From Anaerolineales bacterium (lineage in GTDB: Bacteria > Chloroflexota > Anaerolineae > Anaerolineales > UBA4823), in NCBI GenBank assembly GCA_020853835.1, contig JADYYC010000204.1, forward strand, positions 1-10,658: DNA of 10,658 nucleotides, given 5' to 3'. Under the pieces are notes generated by a model. That model worked only from the letters and a program-made list of their open reading frames with translations, ran no database searches and had not been told where the DNA came from. The number at the start of each line of letters is the position of its first letter. Position 1 is the first letter of the stretch. This document shows positions 1 through 8,217 of this stretch, piece after piece. Both the position numbers and the translations under genes were made by a program.

Positions 1-931
1 AGCGCGTCCCGCCCCCGATGCGCAGCGGGACGACGCAGGCCCAGCTTTGCGCCACCACGGGCCGGATATCGTCAAGATATCCCGTAAATTGAACGCGGCC
101 GTCTGCTGTCAGTTCGCTCAGGTCCACCCCCGCGGTGCTGCCGGTTATGCGCAGCGTGGCCGCGGGATATTGCCGGACCACCTCCGGGAATATCTCGCTG
201 GTAAAGTATGCCATCGCGTCATAGTTGGCGGAATAGGTGAGCGCGCCGTTGAAGACCAAAGCCCCCGCTTCGGGACGGCAGCCCTGGGGGTCGTAGACGC
301 CGATATCGACCCCGTTTGGAACCACGATGAGCTGTTCGCGCCCCATTCCAAACCAGTCCTGCGCGTCTTGTCGGTCATTTTCGGTGACGGCCAGCGCGCG
401 GTCGAAGCGCGGGTAGAGGCTTTTTTCATATGCCAGGAATTTTCGATAGGCCAGCCAGCGCCTGAAGCGCTCGATGACGTTCCCGCCGAGCGGGATGAGC
501 TCGCGCAGCATGCGCGCCATCACATTGTCGATATCCACCACCCGGACGACATCGGGGATTTCCAGGGCGTATGGCGCGGTCACAAACGTGAGCGCGACGA
601 CGCACTCCGGAGACCAGCTTTCCGCCGTCTGCCGGACGAGTGCGCTCATCTCTGGGGAATAAATGGCCGTGACCGCGCTGGGTTTTGGCGAGAACCAGCC
701 CAACCACGATTTGATCCGGCTGGCCTGAAATGGTTTGCGAGGCAGCGTTTCGACGATCGGGCACAGGCGTTGGATTTGTTCGCGCCACTCCGGCCGGAGG
801 TCTGCATCCTCGAAGGAAACCAGGGCGACCTCATGTTTTTCAGCCAGCGCTTTGAGCAGGTGATAACCCCGCATCTTGCTGCCCTGGTTGAGCGGATATG
901 GGAACCAGGTTGAAAGAAACAGGATTCTCAT
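1..931 (-). CDS. Glycosyltransferase family 4, C-terminus cut by window edge
   Basis: Probable retaining GT-B glycosyltransferase that moves a sugar from a nucleotide sugar to a growing glycan on the cytoplasmic face. The frame opens with ATG at 931 and stays open for 310 codons to base 1, so only the C-terminal part is missing. The N-terminus, MRILFLSTWFPYPLNQGSK, is the usual first strand and glycine-containing loop of the Glyco_trans_4-type domain. A VPNGVD motif at residues 204-209 marks the domain junction. The following stretch, with FNGALTYSANYDA near 227-239, resembles sugar transferases of exopolysaccharide loci. The last visible residues, IGGGTR, precede where the donor-binding E-x7-E helix should lie. 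The ATG overlaps the TGA of the upstream sulfotransferase gene (ATGA, 928-931), indicating translational coupling. Sugar and linkage cannot be read from sequence. Family call is firm; exact role is unknown. Confidence 0.9.
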   Translation of the reverse strand, partial: MRILFLSTWFPYPLNQGSKMRGYHLLKALAEKHEVALVSFEDADLRPEWREQIQRLCPIVETLPRKPFQASRIKSWLGWFSPKPSAVTAIYSPEMSALVRQTAESWSPECVVALTFVTAPYALEIPDVVRVVDIDNVMARMLRELIPLGGNVIERFRRWLAYRKFLAYEKSLYPRFDRALAVTENDRQDAQDWFGMGREQLIVVPNGVDIGVYDPQGCRPEAGALVFNGALTYSANYDAMAYFTSEIFPEVVRQYPAATLRITGSTAGVDLSELTADGRVQFTGYLDDIRPVVAQSWACVVPLRIGGGTR

Positions 932-1698
932 TCGGGTTCGTCAAAGAACTTTTCCCAGCGCGTGCCGGCGAACTTTTCTTTCAGTTCCTGGTAATTGGCG
1001 ATCGCTTGAGAAAGCGGCTTTTGAGACTGTTTGTAGGTGTCCGGTTCCAGTTGCATGCGCTTTACCCCCAGGAAATCCTGAATCCCGGTCGCTTGCTGGT
1101 TGAAGTCTGTCAGCAGGTCCTCATAGATAACGTCGTATTTGGGGTGAGCGGAAAAGAATCGGTCATAATCCGCTTCCCATTGGCTGGTCTGGGTGAAGTC
1201 ATCCAGACAGGCGTTGAAATCGAGCGTGATGGGCTGTTCGGCTTCGCGTTCGCCGCTCACGTTAGCCCAGCGGTCGGTTTGAACAGCCCTGGCGCGCGAC
1301 AGGTGAGTGCGCAGCATGTTGCGGCGCTTGACGTGCAAGACGCGTATCTCGTTATGGGCCTCAAGGTACGGCCAGAGGGCTTCCAGGCCGTTTTCGCGGG
1401 CATGGTAATAGAACAGCTTGAACCCCACCGCAGCGATCTCATTCGGGTAACCGCGGAAAAGCGCCTGTTCCAGGAAGGCGGTTGGGTCCCGCTGCAGCAT
1501 CTCGAGCTCGCCGGCCGTGCCCGGATACTCGTCCAGACCCCATTCAACCCTCTCGTTCGTCTTGAAGACCTCGCCGTAGGCGATGATTTGAGGATGGGAA
1601 TTCAACAAGCCGCGCACAAAATTGGAGCCCGTGCGCGACCTGCCAAGTAAGACAAACCTGATATAGTCGCGATGACTGCGTTTGATGCCGATGTTCAT
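928..1698 (-). CDS. PAPS-dependent sulfotransferase
   Basis: Predicted to transfer sulfate from PAPS to a hydroxyl, most likely on a sugar or lipid built by the neighbouring glycosyltransferases. From the ATG at 1698 the protein has 256 residues, normal for a small bacterial sulfotransferase. The 5'-phosphosulfate loop is RSRTGSNFV at residues 20-28, just after a hydrophobic strand. The 3'-phosphate-binding segment is KRRNMLRTHLS at 124-134, with R126 and S134 in the usual spacing. YEDLL at 192-196 and a C-terminal KQ-x-QKPLS segment near 223-230 are also typical of the group. The frame stays open upstream to 1941, but that part is arginine-rich and lies over the end of the GT2 gene, so I reject it. 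The ribosome site before 1698 is weak, and a TTG start slightly upstream (near 1728) is possible. It ends in an ATGA overlap with the next gene. The acceptor is unknown. Confidence 0.88.
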   Translation of the reverse strand: MNIGIKRSHRDYIRFVLLGRSRTGSNFVRGLLNSHPQIIAYGEVFKTNERVEWGLDEYPGTAGELEMLQRDPTAFLEQALFRGYPNEIAAVGFKLFYYHARENGLEALWPYLEAHNEIRVLHVKRRNMLRTHLSRARAVQTDRWANVSGEREAEQPITLDFNACLDDFTQTSQWEADYDRFFSAHPKYDVIYEDLLTDFNQQATGIQDFLGVKRMQLEPDTYKQSQKPLSQAIANYQELKEKFAGTRWEKFFDEPE

Positions 1699-1777
1699 AG
1701 CCAGCTTTCGGAGGTTGGTTTTCAAAGTCAAGCGTTTCAAGGGTGGTTTGTGGGCGCCTCTTGCGGAGGCGAACGTT

Positions 1778-2692
1778 TCATGAGGGGCGCATCCCCCACC
1801 GCCTGCCAAAAAAATCACGCACGCCCTGCCACATCGCGTCGCGGTGCGGGCGCATGTCGCGCCATTTCGGCCGGATGGTCCAGCTCGCCAGCGTGAGCGA
1901 GGTGCGGCCAAGCGCATAGACCCAGGCGTTAGCGGGGGCACGGTTTTTCGTCAGGAATAGCAAACGGTTGCGGGTGTTGTAATAAGTCACGTTTGGGGAG
2001 GGATGATAATTGCGCTGCACGCCTTTGTGCCAGAGGTGCGCGTTTGGGACGTGCACGACCTTCCAATTCTGCTTGCGCGCCCGAGTACACCAATCCGTCT
2101 CCTCCCAGTAGTAGAAGAAGCGGGCGTCGAGCGCGCCCACCTGTTCGATTACCTGGCGTTTGACCAGGATGGCGCAGCCCGAGATCCATTCGACCTGGCG
2201 AGGCCGGTCGTATTGTCCCTGATCCCGCTCGTTCTGTCCCAGGTGACAGGCGCGCCAGGCGCGCGTCAGGCGGCCTCCCGCCGATTGGATCACGTCTGGT
2301 TCATCGAAATGATAGACCGTTGGGCCCAAAACCCCAGCCTGTGGGTCGGCCTCGGCGGCTTCGATCAAACTGTCGAGGCAGTCTGGAGCCAGGATCGTAT
2401 CTTCGTTCAAAACCAGGACCCAATCTGCGCCCTGGTTTATGGCCGCCTCGATGCCGGTGTTGTTGTTCCCGGCGTAACCCAGGTTCTCGCTGAGCTGGAT
2501 GATCTGAACTTCAGGGAATTGAGCCCGGATCGCTTCCACCGAGCCATCGGTCGAGGCGTTATCCAGCACGATCGTTTTGTGGTTTGGATAGGCGCTCTGA
2601 TGGAGCGAGGCCAGGCAGGCCAGGGTGTCCTCGCAGCGATTGGTGTTGAGGATCACGGTGATGATCAGCGGTTTGTTTCTGTCGGGGTGCAT
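1778..2692 (-). CDS. Glycosyltransferase family 2, rhamnosyltransferase-like
   Basis: Inverting GT-A glycosyltransferase of the group that includes many O-antigen rhamnosyltransferases (WbbL/RfbF type), acting at the inner face of the membrane. From ATG at 2692 it has 304 residues. Visible motifs are LNTNR (15-19) in the first strand region, DNASTDGS (44-51) for the nucleotide sugar, ENLGYAGNNN (69-78), the metal-site equivalent LNEDT (95-99), and SGCAILVKR (171-179) followed by YYWEETDWCTRARKQNW (194-210), the catalytic-base region. No transmembrane anchor is obvious; the C-terminus is basic. An in-frame TTG lies at 2713, but the ATG at 2692 has AAGGG five bases before it and is preferred. 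It follows the acyltransferase by 30 bases and precedes the sulfotransferase by 79. The rhamnose assignment is family resemblance only. Confidence 0.9.
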   Translation of the reverse strand: MHPDRNKPLIITVILNTNRCEDTLACLASLHQSAYPNHKTIVLDNASTDGSVEAIRAQFPEVQIIQLSENLGYAGNNNTGIEAAINQGADWVLVLNEDTILAPDCLDSLIEAAEADPQAGVLGPTVYHFDEPDVIQSAGGRLTRAWRACHLGQNERDQGQYDRPRQVEWISGCAILVKRQVIEQVGALDARFFYYWEETDWCTRARKQNWKVVHVPNAHLWHKGVQRNYHPSPNVTYYNTRNRLLFLTKNRAPANAWVYALGRTSLTLASWTIRPKWRDMRPHRDAMWQGVRDFFGRRWGMRPS

Positions 2693-2697
2693 AAAGG

Positions 2698-2702
2698 CCC
2701 TT
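2698..2702 (-). promoter_or_regulatory. Ribosome binding site deciding the GT2 start
   Basis: On the minus strand AAGGG stands five bases before the ATG at 2692. It supports that start over the in-frame TTG at 2713, which lies upstream of this site. Confidence 0.55.
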
Positions 2703-2722
2703 GGCTGCCCCAATGGCTCGCT

Positions 2723-3832
2723 TTATCCGAAAATGAGGGTGTAATACCTGCGGAGCGGGGAGCGGTTCACGATTTCCATGAGGATCAACGGTAACGCGAG
2801 CGAACAGGCGATGAGCAAAATCAGAAACAGCAGCGGCAGCCCCAGCAGTTGGGGGGTAAAGTGATAGGCGGCTCTGGCGGTGAAGACCAGGGCGATGGTG
2901 TGGATCAGATAGATCCCATACGATTTCGCGCCGATGAAATTGAGTTGGCGCGTGAAAGGAAACTCGGCGCGCTCAAAGGCCAGATAAGTCAACAGGAACA
3001 GCGCCGCGTAGATGTGATCAATGCTGGTTTCGCGCGGCCCGATCCAGTCCTGCCCCGAAGCCTTCAAAATCCACTCCCATTCGATCACGCCCGCCAGGAA
3101 AGCCATTCCGGTCAACCCCAACAACTGCCAGCGCCTGGGGTAAAGCCATTCCTTGAATGCCGTATTATGAAACCCGACTACCATGCCAAGTGTGAAGAAA
3201 AAGACATAGCCGGGGAATAAAAAACTGCGGTTGTTCGCGATCAGCGGTTCGAGGAGTGGAATGTCCAGGTTGAGCATTGCCGGGTAACGCAGCAGCACGG
3301 TCGCCGCCTGTATCGCTCCGGTGATCAGCAGCAGGGCCTTCCAATGGCTGCGCGCAAAACGGACGATGAACGGGGAAATCAGGTAAAGCTGGGTCAACAC
3401 CGGGATGAAGTAGAACGGGTCGGCTGCCCGGCCGGTGAAGATCAACAAAATAAATTCCGTTACTGAGAGCTCCCGGCCGAGCGCCATGTCAAGGACGAGG
3501 ATGATGACCGACCAGATGAAGAAGGGGATCAGCAAGTTCTTGACGCGGGTCAGAATGACGTTCCAGCGCAGCGGGGCTTCCCCGCGCCCGGCGGCAAACG
3601 CCAGGAAGAAACCCGAAACGAACAAGAAAGCCGGTATTCCAAAGATGAGCAATTGTTCGAGGGCGCGGAAGAGGTAGTAGATGGGGCTGCCCAACTGGTC
3701 GAAGTTTGGCACGCTGACCGCGCGATAGCGGTCGGTCCACCAGAAGAGGGCGGTGTAACCCCAGCTCAGCGAATGGTTGAGCACAACGGTGAGAACGGCC
3801 AGGCCATTGAGGTAGAGGAGTTTCTTGACCAT
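2723..3832 (-). CDS. Membrane acyltransferase, family 3 (AT3/OafA-like)
   Basis: Integral membrane protein of 369 residues with about ten hydrophobic segments, belonging to the acyltransferase-3 family that O-acylates surface polysaccharides, lipids and antibiotics. Family marks are a first helix ending in VVLNH (H20, the conserved histidine), VSGFFLA at 72-78, YFIPVLTQLYLISP at 141-154, FPGYVFFFTLGMVVG at 206-220, and the late signature IGAKSYGIYLIH at 300-311. The R/K-x10-H motif is altered: by alignment on H20 the basic residue is Asn9 here. It begins 79 bases after the carrier-protein gene and ends 30 bases before a GT2 gene. No clear ribosome site precedes its ATG. Its place directly after the proline module suggests it moves the carrier-bound acyl group, or an acyl-CoA made from it, onto a sugar; this is inference. 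A housekeeping O-acetyltransferase role is the main alternative. Confidence 0.9.
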   Translation of the reverse strand: MVKKLLYLNGLAVLTVVLNHSLSWGYTALFWWTDRYRAVSVPNFDQLGSPIYYLFRALEQLLIFGIPAFLFVSGFFLAFAAGRGEAPLRWNVILTRVKNLLIPFFIWSVIILVLDMALGRELSVTEFILLIFTGRAADPFYFIPVLTQLYLISPFIVRFARSHWKALLLITGAIQAATVLLRYPAMLNLDIPLLEPLIANNRSFLFPGYVFFFTLGMVVGFHNTAFKEWLYPRRWQLLGLTGMAFLAGVIEWEWILKASGQDWIGPRETSIDHIYAALFLLTYLAFERAEFPFTRQLNFIGAKSYGIYLIHTIALVFTARAAYHFTPQLLGLPLLFLILLIACSLALPLILMEIVNRSPLRRYYTLIFG

Positions 3833-3911
3833 GGGTGAAGGGTCGGGTTGGATGAATCGCCGCTCTTAACCTGCGAAGCCTGTCAGGCGCGGCCGCAAAA
3901 TCAGCTTTGAG

Positions 3912-4160
3912 CTATCCAGCCTCTTTCTGGGTTTCAAGATAACGAGACAGCGCGTCAATGCTCTGGAAGTTTTCGAACACCACGTCTTCGTCCGGGACCT
4001 TGATCTTGAAGCGCTCCTCGATAAACGCCACGAGCTGCAAAATCGCGAGCGAATCGAGGATGCCGGCGCTGAGCAGGTCTTCGTCGTCGCGTAGATTCGC
4101 CTTCGGGTTTCGCATGATCTCGTCTTTGATGTAGCTGGATAACGTTGCCTTTCGATCCAT
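3912..4160 (-). CDS. Free acyl/peptidyl carrier protein (PltL/RedO-like)
   Basis: Small cytoplasmic carrier of 82 residues that holds an acyl group on a phosphopantetheine arm. The attachment motif is GILDSLAIL, with Ser37 as the modified residue. The helix after it, ending in EERFKIKVPDEDV, and the following ENFQSIDAL complete the carrier fold. The frame is open upstream to 4214 but the ATG at 4160 is the real start: AAGGAG lies seven bases before it, and the longer version would overlap the end of the ligase gene. It is 31 bases downstream of the adenylation gene and 79 bases upstream of the membrane acyltransferase. In the PltF/PltE/PltL scheme it would be loaded with L-proline, which is then oxidised while bound. 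A D-alanyl carrier (DltC-like) is the alternative if the ligase call is wrong. A phosphopantetheinyl transferase must be supplied from elsewhere in the genome. Confidence 0.92.
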   Translation of the reverse strand: MDRKATLSSYIKDEIMRNPKANLRDDEDLLSAGILDSLAILQLVAFIEERFKIKVPDEDVVFENFQSIDALSRYLETQKEAG

Positions 4161-4167
4161 CGTTTTT

Positions 4168-4173
4168 CTCCTT
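4168..4173 (-). promoter_or_regulatory. Strong ribosome binding site of the carrier protein gene
   Basis: AAGGAG on the minus strand, seven bases before the ATG at 4160. This is the best Shine-Dalgarno match in the window. It fixes the carrier protein start and suggests high expression relative to its neighbours, as is usual for a carrier protein serving enzyme partners. Confidence 0.8.
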
Positions 4174-4191
4174 AGCCCATACGGAAGTGAA

Positions 4192-5790
<1,599 letters not shown>

Positions 5791-5801
5791 ATTACAAAAG
5801 C

Positions 5802-6947
5802 TTATAAACCCAGCAAACGGGCGATGATATTGCGCTGGATGTCCGACGTCCCCGAGTAGAGCGTGCCGCCGACTGCATCGCGCAGGTCGCGCTCGACCTC
5901 GAACTCGGTCATGTAGCCGTAGCTGCCAAAAGTACGGACGGCGTCCAGGCTGGACTGGACAAAGCTCTCGCTCAGGTAAAGCTTTGCCAGGGCGGCCTCC
6001 ATCACGGCTGGTTTGCCCATCTTTTTCAGCCAGGCGACCTTATAGAGCAGCAGGCGGGCGGTTTCCAACCGCACCTTCATGTCCACGATGCGGTTTGCGA
6101 CCGCCTGGAATTTGCCGATGGGCTGACCGAACTGCTGCCGCTCGCGCGCATATTGGACGCTCGCCTCGAGCTGGCGCTCCATAGCCCCGATATGGCTTGC
6201 CAGGATGCCGCTGCGCTCCCACGCCATCGAATCGTTGAAGATGTTCGAGCCCGCCCCTTCGGGCCCGAGCCGGTTCTGTTCCGGCACGAAACAGTCCTGA
6301 AAGACCAACTCCGCCATGGGCGAAGTGCGCAGGCCCATTTTGTCCAGTTTGCGGCTGATCGTGTATCCCGGAGTCCCGGTCTCGACGATAAAGCCGGTGA
6401 CGCCCCACATCTTCCGGGGAGGGTCCACCGTGGCGAAGACCACCGCCAGGTCGGATACGGGCGCGTTGGAGACAAACATCTTGCTCCCGTTCAACACATA
6501 GCCGCCCTCGCAGCGCTGGGCGGTGGTACGCAGGCTGTAGGCGTCCGACCCTGAATCAGGCTCGGTCATGCCGTGCGCGCCGATCAACTCCCCGCGGCAG
6601 AGGCCGGGCAGGTATTTGCGCTTCTGGTCTTCGGTGCCAAAGGAGAAAATCGGCATCTGGACGCTCCACATTTGAGCGTTTATGGCAAAGATCAGCCCGT
6701 TATCTTTGCAGCCATACCCCAGCCCCTCCATCGCGAGCACGGTGGTCAGGATGTCGGCTTCGCTCCCGCCATACGTTTCGGGGAACGGCAGCCCCTGAAT
6801 GCCAAAGCGGGCGCATTTGAGCCATTTCTCGCGCGAGAAGCTGGCGCTGTGATCCTCTGCGATGGTGTCCTGGTTGAGCTCTTTGCGGGCAAAATCGACC
6901 ACCGCTTTGCGGTAGGATAACTGCTCTTCGGACCAAGAGAAATCCAT
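5802..6947 (-). CDS. Acyl-CoA-dehydrogenase-fold flavoenzyme, probable L-prolyl-carrier-protein dehydrogenase
   Basis: FAD enzyme of 381 residues, full length for the acyl-CoA dehydrogenase family. In the proline context it would oxidise carrier-bound L-proline to the pyrrole-2-carboxyl (four-electron) or pyrroline (two-electron) thioester, like PltE, RedW, CloN3 or AnaB. Motifs counted from the ATG at 6947 are GAHGMTEPDSGSDA (123-136), NGSKMFVSNA (153-162), KMGLRTSPMAEL (203-214), YARERQQFGQPI (266-277) and ERDLRDA near the end. The usual YEGT near the C-terminus, whose Glu is the catalytic base in short- and medium-chain enzymes, reads YSGT (Ser365). Glu244 in AWERSGILA sits where isovaleryl-CoA dehydrogenase has its base. 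An in-frame ATG at 6956 abuts TAGGAG with no spacing, so 6947, nine bases away, is the better start. Fatty-acid beta-oxidation is unlikely, since no CoA-pathway genes are nearby. Confidence 0.88.
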   Translation of the reverse strand: MDFSWSEEQLSYRKAVVDFARKELNQDTIAEDHSASFSREKWLKCARFGIQGLPFPETYGGSEADILTTVLAMEGLGYGCKDNGLIFAINAQMWSVQMPIFSFGTEDQKRKYLPGLCRGELIGAHGMTEPDSGSDAYSLRTTAQRCEGGYVLNGSKMFVSNAPVSDLAVVFATVDPPRKMWGVTGFIVETGTPGYTISRKLDKMGLRTSPMAELVFQDCFVPEQNRLGPEGAGSNIFNDSMAWERSGILASHIGAMERQLEASVQYARERQQFGQPIGKFQAVANRIVDMKVRLETARLLLYKVAWLKKMGKPAVMEAALAKLYLSESFVQSSLDAVRTFGSYGYMTEFEVERDLRDAVGGTLYSGTSDIQRNIIARLLGL

Positions 6948-6956
6948 ATGACGCAT

Positions 6957-6962
6957 CTCCTA
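6957..6962 (-). promoter_or_regulatory. Ribosome binding site deciding the dehydrogenase start
   Basis: TAGGAG on the minus strand touches the ATG at 6956 directly but lies nine bases before the ATG at 6947, a workable spacing only for the latter. It opens the dehydrogenase-ligase-carrier block. I see no convincing -35/-10 pair in the 58-base gap that contains it. Confidence 0.65.
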
Positions 6963-6983
6963 GGGACGGCTGGCGTAATGCGG

Positions 6984-7005
6984 CGCGATTTCAGGAAATC
7001 TCGCG
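6984..7005 (-). other. Imperfect hairpin directly after a GT4 stop codon
   Basis: Inverted repeat GATTT-CAGG-AAATC (6987-7000) with three further outer pairs, CGC (6984-6986) and GCG (7003-7005), after a two-base bulge. It starts at the base next to the GT4 stop codon (7006-7008) and lies in the gap before the dehydrogenase gene. There is no U-rich tail, so it is not a standard intrinsic terminator. It could be an RNA processing or stability element, or chance. Confidence 0.3.
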
Positions 7006-8217
7006 TTACCTGCCGCCCACAACCTCGCTGAATTGACCTTCCAACCGCTCGACAGATTGCTCCCAGGTCCAGCGCTTCAGGACGTGATCGCGGCCCGCCT
7101 TTCCCATCTGGCGCCGCAGACGAGGGTTTGCGATCAGGCTGCAGACGGCCTCGGCGAACTGTTTCGGGTCGCGCTCCACGAGCAGACCCGTCTCTTCGTG
7201 CAAGACGGTTTCCTGTATGCCGCCTTCACGCACCGCGACCAGCGGCGTTTCACACGCCATGGTCTCGAGACTGACAAACCCAAATGGTTCGCGCACCGGC
7301 GCATACACGGTTAAACAGGCCTGATTATACAGCCCCACGAGCTGCGCGTCGGTCACATTGTGCAGCAGTTTAAGAGCCACTTTCTTCTCGATCGCAAGCT
7401 CGTGCAGAAAAATTCTTTCCGCCGCGTTCTGAAAATTGCTCGCGATGACCAGCTCGGGGCGCTGACCCTCCGGGACTTCCGCCAGGGCTTCGATCAGGAA
7501 ATCGAACCCTTTGAGCGGTGTGAGCGAGCCGACCGAGAACAAAAAGCCCTCTTTTTGACACGCTTCGGGCCGGAACTGGTTTGCGTCGACGCCGAGATAG
7601 CAGACCGTGGGATCCAACCTGTAGATCTGCTGCGCCGCGGCGCGGATAAATTGAGAGTTGACCAGCACCCGCCCCGCGCGGTGGACGTTCGCCTGGTCGT
7701 TGCGGCGGGCGGCCCTGCGGTAGGCGCCGGGGAGCGGATCGAGGCGGTTCAACAGCCTGCGCCTGGGCGCCGCGTCCGGGTCATAAGGCCGGGCGGGCCT
7801 AGGTTCGTAAACCAGGCGCAAGGGCTCCTGGCAGTAGAAGATCGATGGGGTGGCTGGCAAATAGCGCAGGACGCTCGGCGCATTTTCGAACTGGCATGGA
7901 TTGATGTACGCCAGGTCATATCTCTCGGACGCGATGCGCCTCCCGATCGTTTGATTCAAACGGTTCAACCGCCGCAGGTCGAGCAGGCGCAGGACCTGGT
8001 TCAGGCGCCCCAACGGCGACCTGAAGAGCGGCAGCGGCTTGAAATCGAAAATATGATGTTGAGCAGTAAACGGGCGCAGGTCCGCAAATTCGCCCTCGGC
8101 GCTGCTGAGGGTGAACACCTCCAGGTGGTGGCGTTTGCCGAGCCGCTTGAGCTGCTCTTGCAGGGATCGCTTGGCGCCTCCGGAGGGCAGGTTATGATAG
8201 ACCGCGATGCGCATCAT
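7006..8217 (-). CDS. Glycosyltransferase family 4
   Basis: Retaining GT-B glycosyltransferase of 403 residues, a normal length. The N-terminal domain opens with MMRIAVYHNLPSGGAKRS, whose GG loop is typical of the acceptor-side domain. YLGVDANQF at 207-215 marks the domain junction, and SLTPLKGFDFLIEAL at 231-245 begins the donor-binding domain. The donor motif is EPFGFVSLE at 310-318 (E310 and E318, E-x7-E), followed by METP-like MACETPLVAVREGG. It starts at a tandem ATG pair (8217/8214) inside the last 26 bases of the upstream GT2 gene, so the two are probably co-translated. The ribosome site is poor, which also suggests coupling. It is the last glycosyltransferase before the proline module. 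Donor sugar is unknown. Confidence 0.92.
   Translation of the reverse strand: MMRIAVYHNLPSGGAKRSLQEQLKRLGKRHHLEVFTLSSAEGEFADLRPFTAQHHIFDFKPLPLFRSPLGRLNQVLRLLDLRRLNRLNQTIGRRIASERYDLAYINPCQFENAPSVLRYLPATPSIFYCQEPLRLVYEPRPARPYDPDAAPRRRLLNRLDPLPGAYRRAARRNDQANVHRAGRVLVNSQFIRAAAQQIYRLDPTVCYLGVDANQFRPEACQKEGFLFSVGSLTPLKGFDFLIEALAEVPEGQRPELVIASNFQNAAERIFLHELAIEKKVALKLLHNVTDAQLVGLYNQACLTVYAPVREPFGFVSLETMACETPLVAVREGGIQETVLHEETGLLVERDPKQFAEAVCSLIANPRLRRQMGKAGRDHVLKRWTWEQSVERLEGQFSEVVGGR

Noticed and set aside
47..1650. Plus-strand open frames at 47-913 and 898-1650
   Set aside because: They mirror the GT4 and sulfotransferase genes, whose motifs are clear on the minus strand. No family resemblance was seen in the plus-strand products.
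1737..1781. Fourteen-codon mini-frame whose ATG overlaps the GT2 stop (ATGA)
   Set aside because: It contains the GC hairpin, has no ribosome site of its own, is out of frame with the sulfotransferase, and such a short frame arises easily by chance. Kept only as a possible coupling relic.
1699..1941. N-terminal extension of the sulfotransferase frame by 81 residues
   Set aside because: The extension overlaps the GT2 C-terminus, is Arg/Gly/Ala-rich, and precedes the normal start of the fold. The ATG at 1698 gives the expected family length.
2003..2794. Plus-strand open frame of 263 codons
   Set aside because: It is antisense to the GT2 gene and to the end of the acyltransferase gene; no motifs and no upstream ribosome site of note.
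3833..3911. Possible promoter or terminator in the 79-base gap before the acyltransferase
   Set aside because: No stem with a U tract and no recognisable -35/-10 pair; GCGGCCGC and short CCTG/CAGG repeats do not form a workable hairpin.
5802..6947. Reading the dehydrogenase as a fatty-acid beta-oxidation enzyme
   Set aside because: No thiolase, hydratase or CoA ligase lies nearby, the YEGT base is missing, and the gene is joined at 11 bases to a stand-alone amino-acid adenylation enzyme.
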